A DNA stretch of 64,000 bases from Xylocopa sonorina (Eukaryota; Arthropoda; Insecta; Hymenoptera; Apidae): contig NC_135202.1 of assembly GCF_050948175.1 (NCBI RefSeq), positions 1,240,001 to 1,304,000 of the forward strand, in the 5' to 3' direction. The notes below the pieces were generated by a model. The model saw nothing but the letters and a program-made list of their open reading frames with translations, made no database searches and was not told the origin of the DNA. The translations under genes and the position numbers were made by a program. Shown here piece after piece: positions 36,525-50,859 of the stretch. Within the stretch, counting starts at the first letter, position 1, and each line of letters starts with the position of its first letter.

Positions 36525-38088
36525 GCGTTTGCAGATGTCTACGTATCGAAGCAATAGTGTTCAAATGCTTCTTCAAACGCGATATCGCATCTCATTTCTA
36601 TGTTTGATGGTAAGATATAATATGATTTGCGAAGTATCATGTATTCCTCGTCTACACTTCAAATGAATGTAAATGCGACACTTCCTTGCAAGGAAATAGC
36701 GTTTGCAAATATCTACCTATCGTAGCAATAGTGTTCTAATGCTTCTTAAAACGCGATATCGCATCTCCTATCCATGTTTCATGGTAAGATATAATATGAT
36801 TTGCGAAGTGTCATGTATTCCTCGTCTACACTTCAAATGAATGTAAATGCGACACTTCCTTGCTAGGAAATAGCGTCTGCAGATGTCTAGGTATCGTAGC
36901 AATAGAGTTCTAATGCTTCTTAAAACGCGATATCGCATCTCATTTCTATGTTTCATGGTAAGATATAATATGATTTGCGAAGTGTTATGTATTCCTCGTC
37001 TACACTTCAAATGAATGTAAATGCGGCTCTTCCTTGCAAGGAAATAGCGTCTGCAGATGTCTAGGTATCGTAGCAATAGAGTTCTAATGATTCTTTAAAC
37101 GCGATATCGCATCTCATTTCTATGTTTCATGGTAAGATATAATATGATTTGCGAAGTGTTATGTATTCCTCGTCTACACTTCAAATGAATGTAAATGCGA
37201 CACTTCCTTGCAAGGAAATAGCGTTTGCAGATGTCTAGGTATCGTAGCAATAGGGTTCTACTGCTTCCTAAAACGCGATATCGCATCTCATTTCTATGTT
37301 TCATGGTAAGATATAATATGATTTGCGAAGTGTTATGTATTCCTCGTCTGCACTTCAAATGAATGTAAATGCGACACCTCCTTGCAAGGAAATAGCGTTT
37401 GCAGATGTCTACCTCTCGTAGCAATAGAGTTCTAATGCTTCTTAAAACGCCATATCGCATCTCATTTCTATGTTTCATGGTAAGATATAATATGATTTGC
37501 GAAGTGTTATGTATTCCTCGTCTGCACTTCAGATGAATGTAAATGCGACTCTTCCTTGCAAGGAAATAGCGTCTGCAGATGTCTAGGTATGGTAGCAATA
37601 GAGTTCTAATGCTTCTTAAAACGCGATGTCGCATCTCATTTCTATGTTTCATGGTAAGATATTATATGATTTGCCAAGTGTTATGTATTTCTCGTCTACA
37701 CTTCAAATGAATGTAAATGCGACACTTCCTTGCAAGGAAATAGCGTTTGCAGATGTCTACGTATCGTAGCAATAGAGTTCTTATGATTCTTAAAACGCGA
37801 TATCGCATCTCATTTCTATGTTTCATGGTAAGATATAATATGATTGGCGAAGTGTTATGTATTCCTCGTCTACGCTTCAAATGAATGTAAATGCGACACT
37901 TCCTTGCAAGGAAATAGCGTTTGCAGATGTCTACCTATCGTAGCAATAGAGTTCTAATGCTTCTTAAAACGCCATATCGCATCTCATTTCTATGCTTCAT
38001 GGTAAGATATAATATGATTTGCGAAGTGTTATGTATTCCTCGTCTACACTTCAAATGAATATAAATGCGAATCTTCCTTGCAAGGAAA
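36525..38088. repeat. Non-7-mer block, copy 2
   Basis: This is the counterpart of 19821-21384 (offset 16704) and of 42963-44526 (offset 6438). It breaks off at 38088, where GCGTCTGCAG of the other copies is replaced by GCGTTTGCAAATATC. Confidence 0.8.
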
Positions 38089-38804
38089 TAGCGTTTGCAA
38101 ATATCTACCTATCGTAGCAATAGTGTTCTAATGCTTCTTAAAACGCGATATCGCATCTCCTATCCATGTTTCATGGTAAGATATAATATGATTTGCGAAG
38201 TATCATGTATTCCTCGTCTACACTTCAAATGAATGTAAATGCGACACTTCCTTGCAAGGAAATAGCGTTTGCAGGTGTCTACCTATCGTAGCAATAGAGT
38301 TCTAATGCTTCTTAAAACTCGATATCGCACCTCATTTCGATGTTTCTTGGTAAGATATAATATTCATTGCGAAGTGTTATGCATTCCTCGTCTACGATTC
38401 AAATGAATGTAAATGCGACCCTTCCTTTCAAGGAAATAGCGTTAGCAGATGTCTAGGTATCGTAGCAATAGAGGTCCAATGCTTCTTAAAACGAGAAATT
38501 GCATCTCATACCTATGTTTCATGATAAGATATAATATTCATTGCGAAGTGTTATGCATTCCTCGTCTACGATCCAAATGAATGTAAATGCGGCACTTCCT
38601 TGCAAGGAAATAGCGTTTGCAGATGTCTACGTATCGTAGCAATAGAGTTCTTATGATTCTTAAAACGCGATATCGCATCTCATTTATATGTTTCATGGTA
38701 AGATATAATATGACTTGCGAAGTGTTATGTATTCCTCGTCTACGCTTCAAATGAATGTAAATGCGACACTTCCTTGCAAGGAAATAGCGTTTGCAGATGT
38801 CTAC
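38089..38804. repeat. Shortened type-B segment between HOR units
   Basis: GCAAATATCTACC / CTCCTATCCATG is followed by the GCAGGTGTCTACC, CGTTAGCAGATG and CATACCTATG monomers, as in 40110-40690 but with a different exit. No gene is seen. Confidence 0.7.
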
Positions 38805-39848
38805 CTATCGTAGCAATAGAGTTCTAATGCTTCTTAAAACGCCATATCGCATCTCATTTCTATGCTTCATGGTAAGATATAATATGATTTGCGAAGTGTT
38901 ATGTATTCCTCGTCTGCACTTCAAATGAATGTAAATGCGACACTTACTTGCAAGGATATAGCGTTTGCAGATGTCTTCGTATCGTAGCAATAGAGTTCTA
39001 ATGCTTCTTAAAACGCGATATCGCATCTCATTTCTATGTTTCATGGTAAGATATAATATGACTTGCGAAGTGTTATGTATTCCTCGTTTACACTTCAAAT
39101 GAATGTAAATGCGACACTTCCTTGCAAGGAAATAGCGTTTGCAGATGTCTTCGTATCGTAGCAATAGTGTTCTAATGCTTCTTAAAACGCGATATCGCAT
39201 CTCATTTCTATGTTTCATGGTAAGATATAATATGATTTGCGAAGTGTTATGTATTCCTCGTCTACACTTCAAATGAATGTAAATGCGTCACTTCCTTGCA
39301 ACGAAATAGCGTTTGCATATGTCTACCTATCGTAGCAATAGATTTCTAATGCTTCTGAAAAGGCGATATCGCATCTCATTTCTATGTTTCGTGGTAAGAT
39401 ATAATATGATTTGCGAAGCGTCATGTATTCCTCGTCTACACTTCAAATGAAAGTAAATGCGTCATTTCCTTGCAACGAAATAGCGTTTGCAGATGTCTAC
39501 CTATCGTAGCAATAGAGTTCTAATGCTTCTTAAAACGCGATATCGCATCTCATTTCTATGTTTCGTGGTAAGATATAATATGATTTGCGAAGCGTCATGT
39601 ATTCCTCGTCTACACTTCAAATGAAAGTAAATGCGACACTTCCTTGCTAGGAAATAGCGTCTGCAGATGTCTAGGTATCGTAGCAATAGAGTTCTAATGC
39701 TTCTTAAAACGCGATATCGCATCTCATTTCTATGTTTCATGGTAAGATATTATATGATTTGCGAAGTGTTATGTATTCCTCGTCTACGCTTCAAATGAAT
39801 GTAAATGCGACACTTCCTTGCAAGGAAATAGCGTTTGCAGATGTCTAC
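38805..39848. repeat. 6-monomer variant (1044 bp) of the 7-monomer HOR
   Basis: This has the order of the 7-mer unit without the GATATCTAGG / GCTGCTTAAAACG monomer. A two-monomer duplication (348 bp) follows at 39849-40110, with an ATTCTTCTTAAAACG variant at 39872. Confidence 0.82.
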
Positions 39849-40988
39849 CTATCGTAGCAATAGAGTTCTAATTCTTCTTAAAACGCGATATCGCATCTCA
39901 TTTCTATGTTTCGTGGTAAGATATAATATGATTTGCGAAGCGTCATGTATTCCTCGTCTACACTTCAAATGAAAGTAAATGCGACACTTCCTTGCTAGGA
40001 AATAGCGTCTGCAGATGTCTAGGTATCGTAGCAATAGAGTTCTAATGCTTCTTAAAACGCGATATCGCATCTCATTTCTATGTTTCATGGTAAGATATTA
40101 TATGATTTGCGAAGTATCATGTATTCCTCGTCTACACTTCAAATGAATGTAAATGCGACACTTCCTTGCAAGGAAATAGCGTTTGCAGGTGTCTACCTAT
40201 CGTAGCAATAGAGTTCTAATGCTTCTTAAAACTCGATATCGCACCTCATTTCGATGTTTCTTGGTAAGATATAATATTCATTGCGAAGTGTTATGCATTC
40301 CTCGTCTACGATTCAAATGAATGTAAATGCGACCCTTCCTTTCAAGGAAATAGCGTTAGCAGATGTCTAGGTATCGTAGCAATAGAGGTCCAATGCTTCT
40401 TAAAACGAGAAATTGCATCTCATACCTATGTTTCATGATAAGATATAATATTCATTGCGAAGTGTTATGCATTCCTCGTCTACGATCCAAATGAATGTAA
40501 ATGCGGCACTTCCTTGCAAGGAAATAGCGTTTGCAGATGTCTACGTATCGTAGCAATAGAGTTCATATGATTCTTAAAACGCGATATCGCATCTCATTTA
40601 TATGTTTCATGGTAAGATATAATATGAATTGCGAAGTGTCATGTATTCCTCGTCTACACTTCAAATGAATGTAAATGCGACAGTTCCTTGCAAGGAAATA
40701 GCGTTTGCAGATGTCTACGTATCGAAGCAATAGAGTTCAAATGCTTCTTCAAACGCGATATCGCATCTCATTTCTATGTTTGATGGTAAGATATAATATG
40801 ATTTGCGAAGTATCATGTATTCCTCGTCTACACTTCAAATGAATGTAAATGCGACACTTCCTTGCAAGGAAATAGCGTTTGCAAATATCTACCTATCGTA
40901 GCAATAGTGTTCTAATGCTTCTTAAAACGCGATATCGCATCTCCTATCCATGTTTCATGGTAAGATATAATATGATTTGCGAAGTGTC

Positions 40989-43420
40989 ATGTATTCCTCG
41001 TCTACGCTTCAAATGAATGTAAATGCGACACTTCCTTGCAAGGAAATAGCGTTTGCAGATGTCTACCTATCGTAGCAATAGAGTTCTAATGCTTCTTAAA
41101 ACGCCATATCGCATCTCATTTCTATGCTTCATGGTAAGATATAATATGATTTGCGAAGTGTTATGTATTCCTCGTCTACACTTCAAATGAATATAAATGC
41201 GAATCTTCCTTGCAAGGAAATAGCGTCTGCAGATATCTAGGTATCGTAGCAATAGAGTTCTAATGCTGCTTAAAACGCGATATCGCATCTCATTTCTATG
41301 TTTCATGGTAAGATATAATATGATTTGCGAAGTGTTATGTATTCCTCGTCTGCACTTCAAATGAATGTAAATGCGACACTTACTTGCAAGGATATAGCGT
41401 TTGCAGATGTCTTCGTATCGTAGCAATAGAGTTCTAATGCTTCTTAAAACGCGATATCGCATCTCATTTCTATGTTTCATGGTAAGATATAATATGATTT
41501 GCGAAGTGTTATGTATTCCTCGACTACACTTCAAATGAATGTAAATGCGACACTTCCTTGCAAGGAAATAGCGTTTGCAGATGTCTTCGTATCGTAGCAA
41601 TAGTGTTCTAATGCTTCTTAAAACGCGATATCGCATCTCATTTCTATGTTTCATGGTAAGATATAATATGATTTGCGAAGTGTTATGTATTCCTCGTCTA
41701 CACTTCAAATGAATGTAAATGCGTCACTTCCTTGCAACGAAATAGCGTTTGCATATGTCTACCTATCGTAGCAATAGAGTTCTAATGCTTCTGAAAAGGC
41801 GATATCGCATCTCATTTCTATGTTTCGTGGTAAGATATAATATGATTTGCGAAGCGTCATGTATTCCTCGTTTACACTTCAAATGAAAGTAAATGCGTCA
41901 TTTCCTTGCAACGAAATAGCGTTTGCAGATGTCTACCTATCGTAGCAATAGAGTTCTAATGCTTCTTAAAACGCGATATCGCATCTCATTTCTATGTTTC
42001 GTGGTAAGATATAATATGATTTGCGAAGCGTCATGTATTCCTCGTCTACACTTCAAATGAAAGTAAATGCGACACTTCCTTGCTAGGAAATAGCGTCTGC
42101 AGATGTCTAGGTATCGTAGCAATAGAGTTCTAATGCTTCTTAAAACGCGATATCGCATCTCATTTCTATGTTTCATGGTAAGATATTATATGATTTGCGA
42201 AGTGTTATGTATTCTTCGTCTACGCTTCAAATGAATGTAAATGCGACACTTCCTTGCAAGAAAATAGCGTTTGCAGATGTCTACGTATCGGAGCAATAGA
42301 GTTCAAATGCTTCTTCAAACGCGATATCGCATCTCATTTCTATGTTTGATGGTAAGATATAATATGATTTGCGAAGTATCATGTATTCCTCGTCTACACT
42401 TCAAATGAATGTAAATGCGACACTTCCTTGCAAGGAAATAGCGTTTGCAGGTGTCTACCTATCGTAGCAATAGAGTTCTAATGCTTCTTAAAACTCGATA
42501 TCGCACCTCATTTCGATGTTTCTTGGTAAGATATAATATTCATTGCGAAGTGTTATGCATTCCTCGTCTACGATTCAAATGAATGTAAATGCGACCCTTC
42601 CTTTCAAGGAAATAGCGTTAGCAGATGTCTAGGTATCGTAGCAATAGAGGTCCAATGCTTCTTAAAACGAGAAATTGCATCTCATACCTATGTTTCATGA
42701 TAAAATATAATATTCATTGCGAAGTGTTATGCATTCCTCGTCTACAATCCAAATGAATGTAAATGCGGCACTTCCTTGCAAGGAAATAGCGTTTGCAGAT
42801 GTCTACGTATCGTAGCAATAGAGTTCTTATGATTCTTAAAACGCGATATCGCATCTCATTTATATGTTTCATGGTAAGATATAATATGAATTGCGAAGTG
42901 TCATGTATTCCTCGTCTACACTTCAAATGAATGTAAATGCGACAGTTCCTTGCAAGGAAATAGCGTTTGCAGATGTCTACGTATCGAAGCAATAGAGTTC
43001 AAATGCTTCTTCAAACGCGATATCGCATCTCATTTCTATGTTTGATGGTAAGATATAATATGATTTGCGAAGTATCATGTATTCCTCGTCTACACTTCAA
43101 ATGAATGTAAATGCGACACTTCCTTGCAAGGATATAGCGTTTGCAAATATCTACCTATCGTAGCAATAGTGTTCTAATGCTTCTTAAAACGCGATATCGC
43201 ATCTCCTATCCATGTTTCATGGTAAGATATAATATGATTTGCGAAGTGTCATGTATTCCTCGTCTACACTTCAAATGAATGTAAATGCGACACTTCCTTG
43301 CTAGGAAATAGCGTCTGCAGATGTCTAGGTATCGTAGCAATAGAGTTCTAATGCTTCTTAAAACGCGATATCGCATCTCATTTCTATGTTTCATGGTAAG
43401 ATATAATATGATTTGCGAAG
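40989..43420. repeat. Distant copy of 27069-29500 (offset 13920 bp)
   Basis: It holds a 7-mer copy (41067-42284), a type-B segment and the start of the non-7-mer block. It shares with 27069-29500 the CTCGACTACA, CTCGTTTACAC, ATTCTTCGTCTACGC and GATAAAATATAATATTC variants. Few differences were seen (CTACAATCC at 42745, GGATATAGCG at 43131). Confidence 0.85.
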
Positions 43421-44526
43421 TGTTATGTATTCCTCGTCTACACTTCAAATGAATGTAAATGCGGCTCTTCCTTGCAAGGAAATAGCGTCTGCAGATGTCT
43501 AGGTATCGTAGCAATAGAGTTCTAATGATTCTTTAAACGCGATATCGCATCTCATTTCTATGTTTCATGGTAAGATATAATATGATTTGCGAAGTGTTAT
43601 GTATTCCTCGTCTACACTTCAAATGAATGTAAATGCGACACTTCCTTGCAAGGAAATAGCGTTTGCAGATGTCTAGGTATCGTAGCAATAGGGTTCTACT
43701 GCTTCCTAAAACGCGATATCGCATCTCATTTCTATGTTTCATGGTAAGATATAATATGATTTGCGAAGTGTTATGTATTCCTCGTCTGCACTTCAAATGA
43801 ATGTAAATGCGACACCTCCTTGCAAGGAAATAGCGTTTGCAGATGTCTACCTCTCGTAGCAATAGAGTTCTAATGCTTCTTAAAACGCCATATCGCATCT
43901 CATTTCTATGTTTCATGGTAAGATATAATATGATTTGCGAAGTGTTATGTATTCCTCGTCTGCACTTCAGATGAATGTAAATGCGACTCTTCCTTGCAAG
44001 GAAATAGCGTCTGCAGATGTCTAGGTATGGTAGCAATAGAGTTCTAATGCTTCTTAAAACGCGATGTCGCATCTCATTTCTATGTTTCATGGTAAGATAT
44101 TATATGATTTGCCAAGTGTTATGTATTTCTCGTCTACACTTCAAATGAATGTAAATGCGACACTTCCTTGCAAGGAAATAGCGTTTGCAGATGTCTACGT
44201 ATCGTAGCAATAGAGTTCTTATGATTCTTAAAACGCGATATCGCATCTCATTTCTATGTTTCATGGTAAGATATAATATGATTGGCGAAGTGTTATGTAT
44301 TCCTCGTCTACGCTTCAAATGAATGTAAATGCGACACTTCCTTGCAAGCAAATAGCGTTTGCAGATGTCTACCTATCGTAGCAATAGAGTTCTAATGCTT
44401 CTTAAAACGCCATATCGCATCTCATTTCTATGCTTCATGGTAAGATATAATATGATTTGCGAAGTGTTATGTATTCCTCGTCTACACTTCAAATGAATAT
44501 AAATGCGAATCTTCCTTGCAAGGAAA
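43421..44526. repeat. Non-7-mer block, copy 3 (right part)
   Basis: This matches 36983-38088 and 20279-21384. It has a CAAGCAAATAGCG variant at 44345. It leads straight into a full 7-mer unit at 44373, as the copy at 19632 does at 21231. Confidence 0.8.
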
Positions 44527-45590
44527 TAGCGTCTGCAGATATCTAGGTATCGTAGCAATAGAGTTCTAATGCTGCTTAAAACGCGATATCGCATCTCATT
44601 TCTATGTTTCATGGTAAGATATAATATGATTTGCGAAGTGTTATGTATTCCTCGTCTGCACTTCAAATGAATGTAAATGCGACACTTACTTGCAAGGATA
44701 TAGCGTTTGCAGATGTCTTCGTATCGTAGCAATAGAGTTCTAATGCTTCTTAAAACGCGATATCGCATCTCATTTCTATGTTTCATGGTAAGATATAATA
44801 TGATTTGCGAAGTGTTATGTATTCCTCGTCTACACTTCAAATGAATGTAAATGCGACACTTCCTTGCAAGGAAATAGCGTTTGCAGATGTCTTCGTATCG
44901 TAGCAATAGTGTTCTAATGCTTCTTAAAACGCGATATCGCATCTCATTTCTATGTTTCATGGTAAGATATAATATGATTTGCGAAGTGTTATGTATTCCT
45001 CGTCTACACTTCAAATGAATGTAAATGCGTCACTTCCTTGCAACGAAATAGCGTTTGCATATGTCTACCTATCGTAGCAATAGATTTCTAATGCTTCTGA
45101 AAAGGCGATATCGCATCTCATTTCTATGTTTCGTGGTAAGATATAATATGATTTGCGAAGCGTCATGTATTCCTCGTCTACACTTCAAATGAAAGTAAAT
45201 GCGTCATTTCCTTGCAACGAAATAGCGTTTGCAGATGTCTACCTATCGTAGCAATAGAGTTCTAATGCTTCTTAAAACGCGATATCGCATCTCATTTCTA
45301 TGTTTCGTGGTAAGATATAATATGATTTGCGAAGCGTCATGTATTCCTCGTCTACACTTCAAATGAAAGTAAATGCGACACTTCCTTGCTAGGAAATAGC
45401 GTCTGCAGATGTCTAGGTATCGTAGCAATAGAGTTCTAATGCTTCTTAAAACGCGATATCGCATCTCATTTCTATGTTTCATGGTAAGATATTATATGAT
45501 TTGCGAAGTGTTATGTATTCCTCGTCTACGCTTCAAATGAATGTAAATGCGACACTTCCTTGCAAGGAAATAGCGTTTGCAGATGTCTAC
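44373..45590. repeat. 7-monomer HOR, copy 7
   Basis: This has the same ordered marks as 21231-22448, with the AGATTTCTAATG variant (45083). Confidence 0.9.
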
Positions 45591-46808
45591 CTATCGTAGC
45601 AATAGAGTTCTAATGCTTCTTAAAACGCCATATCGCATCTCATTTCTATGCTTCATGGTAAGATATAATAAGATTTGCGAAGTGTTACGTATTCCTCGTC
45701 TACACTTCAAATGAATATAAATGCGAATCTTCCTTGCAAGGAAATAGCGTCTGCAGATATCTAGGTATCGTAGCAATAGAGTTCTAATGCTGCTTAAAAC
45801 GCGATATCGCATCTCATTTCTATGTTTCATGGTAAGATATAATATGATTTGCGAAGTGTTATGTATTCCTCGTCTGCACTTCAAATGAATGTAAATGCGA
45901 CACTTACTTGCAAGGATATAGCGTTTGCAGATGTCTTCGTATCGTAGCAATAGGGTTCTAATGCTTCTTAAAACGCGATATCGCATCTCATTTCTATGTT
46001 TCATGGTAAGATATAATATGATTTGCGAAGTGTTATGTATTCCTCGTCTACACTTCAAATGAATGTAAATGCGACACTTCCTTGCAAGGAAATAGCGTTT
46101 GCAGATGTCTTCGTATCGTAGCAATAGTGTTCTAATGCTTCTTAAAACGCGATATCGCATCTCATTTCTATGTTTCATGGTAAGATATAATATGATTTGC
46201 GAAGTGTTATGTATTCCTCGTCTACACTTCAAATGAATGTAAATGCGTCACTTCCTTGCAACGAAATAGCGTTTGCATATGTCTACCTATCGTAGCAATA
46301 GATTTCTAATGCTTCTGAAAAGGCGATATCGCATCTCATTTCTATGTTTCGTGGTAAGATATAATATGATTTGCGAAGCGTCATGTATTCCTCGTCTACA
46401 CTTCAAATGAAAGTAAATGCGTCATTTCCTTGCAACGAAATAGCGTTTGCAGATGTCTACCTATCGTAGCAATAGAGTTCTAATGCTTCTTAAAACGCGA
46501 TATCGCATCTCATTTCTATGTTTCGTGGTAAGATATAATATGATTTGCGAAGCGTCATGTATTCCTCGTCTACACTTCAAATGAAAGTAAATGCGACACT
46601 TCCTTGCTAGGAAATAGCGTCTGCAGATGTCTAGGTATCGTAGCAATAGAGTTCTAATGCTTCTTAAAACGCGATATCGCATCTCATTTCTATGTTTCAT
46701 GGTAAGATATTATATGATTTGCGAAGTGTTATGTATTCCTCGTCTACGCTTCAAATGAATGTAAATGCGACACTTCCTTGCAAGGAAATAGCGTTTGCAG
46801 ATGTCTAC
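45591..46808. repeat. 7-monomer HOR, copy 8
   Basis: This follows copy 7 at 1218 bp. It carries an ATAATAAGATTTGCG variant (45666), shared only with the partial unit at 46809. Confidence 0.9.
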
Positions 46809-47120
46809 CTATCGTAGCAATAGAGTTCTAATGCTTCTTAAAACGCCATATCGCATCTCATTTCTATGCTTCATGGTAAGATATAATAAGATTTGCGAAG
46901 TGTTATGTATTCCTCGTCTACACTTCAAATGAATATAAATGCGAATCTTCCTTGCAAGGAAATAGCGTCTGCAGATATCTAGGTATCGTAGCAATAGAGT
47001 TCTAATGCTGCTTAAAACGCGATATCGCATCTCATTTCTATGTTTCATGGTAAGATATAATATGATTTGCGAAGTGTTATGTATTCCTCGTCTGCACTTC
47101 AAATGAATGTAAATGCGACA
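46809..47120. repeat. 7-monomer HOR, partial last copy
   Basis: It contains the first monomers of the unit, including ATAATAAGATTTGCG, then switches at about 47120-47130 to the CAAGAAAATAG monomer. No 7-mer unit occurs right of this point, so it marks the edge of the 7-mer domain. Confidence 0.85.
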
Positions 47121-48249
47121 CTTCCTTGCAAGAAAATAGCGTTTGCAGATGTCTACGTATCGGAGCAATAGAGTTCAAATGCTTCTTCAAACGCGATATC
47201 GCATCTCATTTCTATGTTTGATGGTAAGATATAATATGATTTGCGAAGTGTTATGTATTCCCCGTCTACACTTCAAATGAATGTAAATGCGACACTTCCT
47301 TGCAAGGAAATAGCGTTTGCAAATGTCTACCTATCGTAGCAATAGTGTTCTAATGCTTCTTAAAACGCTATATCGCATCACATTTCTATGTTTCATGGTA
47401 AGATATAATATGATTTGCGAAGTGTTATGTATTCCTTGTCTACACTTCAAATGAATGTAAATGCGGCTCTTCCTTGCAAGGAAATAGCGTCTGCAGATGT
47501 CTAGGTATCGTAGCAATAGAGTTCTAATGATTCTTTAAACGTGATATCGCATCTCATTTCTATGTTTCATGGTAAGATATAATATGATTTGCGAAGTGTT
47601 ATGTATTCCTCGTCTACACTTCAAATGAATGTAAATGCGACACTTCCTTGCAAGGAAATAGCGTTTGCAGATGTCTAGGTATCGTAGCAATAGGTTTCTA
47701 CTGCTTCCTAAAACGCGATATCGCATCTCATTTCTATGTTTCATGGTAAGATATTATATGATTTGCGAAGTGTTATGTATTCCTCGTCTACACTTCAAAT
47801 GAATGTAAATGCGACACTTCCTTGCAAGGAAATAGCGTCTGCAGATGTCTAGGTATCATAGCAATAGAGTTCTAATGCTTCTTAAAACGCCATATCGCAT
47901 CTCATTTCTATGTTTCATGGTAAGATATAATATGATTTGCGAAGTGTTATGTATTCCCCGTCTACACTTCAAATGAATGTAAATGCGACACTTCCTTGCA
48001 AGGAAATAGCGTCTGCAAATGTCCACCTATCGTAGCAATAGTGTTCTAATGCTTCTTAAAACGCGATATCGCATCTCATTTCTATGTTTCATGGTAAGAT
48101 ATAATATGATTTGCGAAGTGTCACGTATTCCTCGTCTACACTTCAAATGAATGTAAATGCGACACTTCCTTGCTAGGAAATAGCGTCTGCAGATGCCTAC
48201 GTATCGTAGCAATAGATTTCTAATGCTTCTTAAAACGCGATATCGCATC

Positions 48250-48970
48250 TCATTTCTATGTTTCATGGTAAGATATAATATGATTTGCGAAGTGTTATGT
48301 ATTCCTCGTCTACACTTCAAATGAATGTAAATGCGACAGTTCCTTGCAAGGAAATAGCGTTTGCAGATGTCTACGTATCGAAGCGATAGAGTTCAAATGC
48401 TTCTTCAAACGCGATATCGCATCTCATTTCTATGTTTGATGGTAAGATATAATATGATTTGCGAAGTATCATGTATTCCTCATCTACACTTCAAATGAAT
48501 GTAAATGCGACACTTCCTTGCAAGGAAATAGCGTTTGCAGGTGTCTACCTATCGTAGCAATAGAGTTCTAATGCTTCTTAAAACGCGATATCGCACCTCA
48601 TTTCGATGTTTCTTGGTAAGATATAATATTCATTGCGAAGTGTTATGCATTCCTCGTCTACGATTCAAATGAATGTAAATGCGACCCTTCCTTTCAAGGA
48701 AATAGCGTTTGCAGATGTCTAGGTATCGTAGCAATAGAGGTCAAATGCTTCTTAAAACGAGAAATTGCATCTCATATCTATGTTTCGTGATAAGATATAA
48801 TATTCATTGCGAAGTGTTATGCATTCCTCGTCTACGATCCAAATGAATGTAAATGCGACACTTCCTTGCAAGGAAATAGCGTTTGCAGATGTCTGCGTAT
48901 CGTAGCAATAGAGTTCTTATGATTCTTAAAACGCGATATCGCATCTCATTTCTTTGTTTCATGGTAAGAT
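48250..48970. repeat. Dispersed 4-monomer segment, copy 1 (repeats at 50860-51580)
   Basis: This matches 50860-51580 at 2610 bp (15 monomers). Shared marks are GAAGCGATAGAG, CCTCATCTAC, TTTCGTGATAAG, GATGTCTGCGTATC and CATTTCTTTG. Confidence 0.82.
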
Positions 48971-50859
48971 ATTATATGATTTGCGAAGTGTTATGTATTC
49001 CCCGTCTACACTTCAAATGAATGTAAATGCGACACTTCCTTGCAAGGAAATAGCGTTTGCAAATGTCTACCTATCGTAGCAATAGTGTTCTAGTGCTTCT
49101 TAAAACGCGATATCGCATCTCATTTCTATGTTTCATGGTAAGATACAATATGATTTGCGAAGTGTTATGTATTCCTCGTCTACACTTCAAATGAATGTAA
49201 ATGCGGCTCTTACTTGCAAGGAAATAGCGTCTGCAGATGTCTAGATATCGTAGCAATAGAGTTCTAATGCTTCTTAAAACGCCATATCGCATCTCATTTC
49301 TATGTTTCATGGTAAGATATAATATGATTTGCGAAGTGTTATGTATTCCCCGTCTACACTTCAAATGAATGTAAATGCGACACTTCCTTGCAAGGAAATA
49401 GCGTTTGCAAATGTCTACCTATCGTAGCAATAGTGTTCTAATGCTTCGTAAAACGCTATATCGCATCACATTTCTATGTTTCATGGTAAGATATAATATG
49501 ATTTGCGAAGTGTCGTGTATTCCTCGTCTACACTTCAAATAAATGTAAATGCGACACTTCCTTGCTAGGAAATAGCGTCTGCAGATGCCTACGTATCGTA
49601 GCAATAGATTTCTAATGCTTCTTAAAACGCGATATCTCATCTCATTTCTATGTTTCATGGTAAGATATAATATGATTTGCGAAATGTTATGTATTCCTCG
49701 TCTACACTTCAAATGAATGAAAATGCGACAGTTCCTTGCAAGGAAATAGCGTTTGCAGATGTCTACGTATCGAAGCAATAGAGTTCAAATGCTTCTTCAA
49801 ACGCGATATCGCATCTCATTTCTATGTTTGGTGGTAAGATATAATATGATTTGCGAAGTATCATGTATTCCTCGTCTACGATTCAAATGAATGTAAATGC
49901 GACCCTTCCTTTCATGGAAATAGCGTTTGCAGATGTCTAGGTATCGTAGCAATAGAGTTCTAATGCTTCTCAAAACGCGATATCGCATCTCATCTCTATG
50001 TTTCATGGTAAGATATAATATGATTTGCGAAGTATCATGTATTCCTCGTCTACACTTCAAATGAATGTAAATGCGACACTTCCTTGCTAGGAAATAGCGT
50101 CTGCAGATGTCTAGGTATCGTTGCAGTAGAGTTCTAATGCTTCTTAAAACGCCATATCGCATCTCATTTCTATGTTTCATGGTAAGATATAATATGATTT
50201 GCGAAGTGTTATGTATTCCTCGTCTACACTTCAAATGAATGTAAATGCGGCTCTTCCTTGCAAGGAAATAGCGTTTGCAGATGTCTACGTATCGTAGCAA
50301 TAGAGTTCTTATGATTCTTAAAACGCGATATCGCATCTCATTTCTATGTTTCGTGGTAGGATATAATATGATTTGCGAAGGATCATGTATTCCTCGTCTA
50401 CACTTCAAATGAATGTAAATGCGACACTTCCTTTCTAGGAAATAGCGTCTGCAGATGTCTAGGTATCATAGCAGTAGAGTTTTAATGCTTCTTAAAACGC
50501 GATATCGCATCTCATTTCTATGTTTCATGGTAAGATATAATATGATTTGCGAAGTGTTATGTCTTCCTCGTCTACACTTCAAATGAATGTAAATGCGACA
50601 CTTCCTTGCAAGGAAATAGCGTTTGCAGATGTCTACGTATCGAAGCAATAGAGGGCAAATGCTTCTTAAAACGAGAAATTGCATCTCATATCTATGTTTC
50701 ATGATAAGATATAATATTCATTGCGAAGTGTTATGCATTCCTCGCCTAAGATTCAAATGGATGTAAATGTGACACTTCGTTGCTAGGAAATAGCGTTTGC
50801 AGATGTCTACGTATCGTAGCAATAGAGTTCTAATGCTTCTTAAAACGCGATATCGCATC

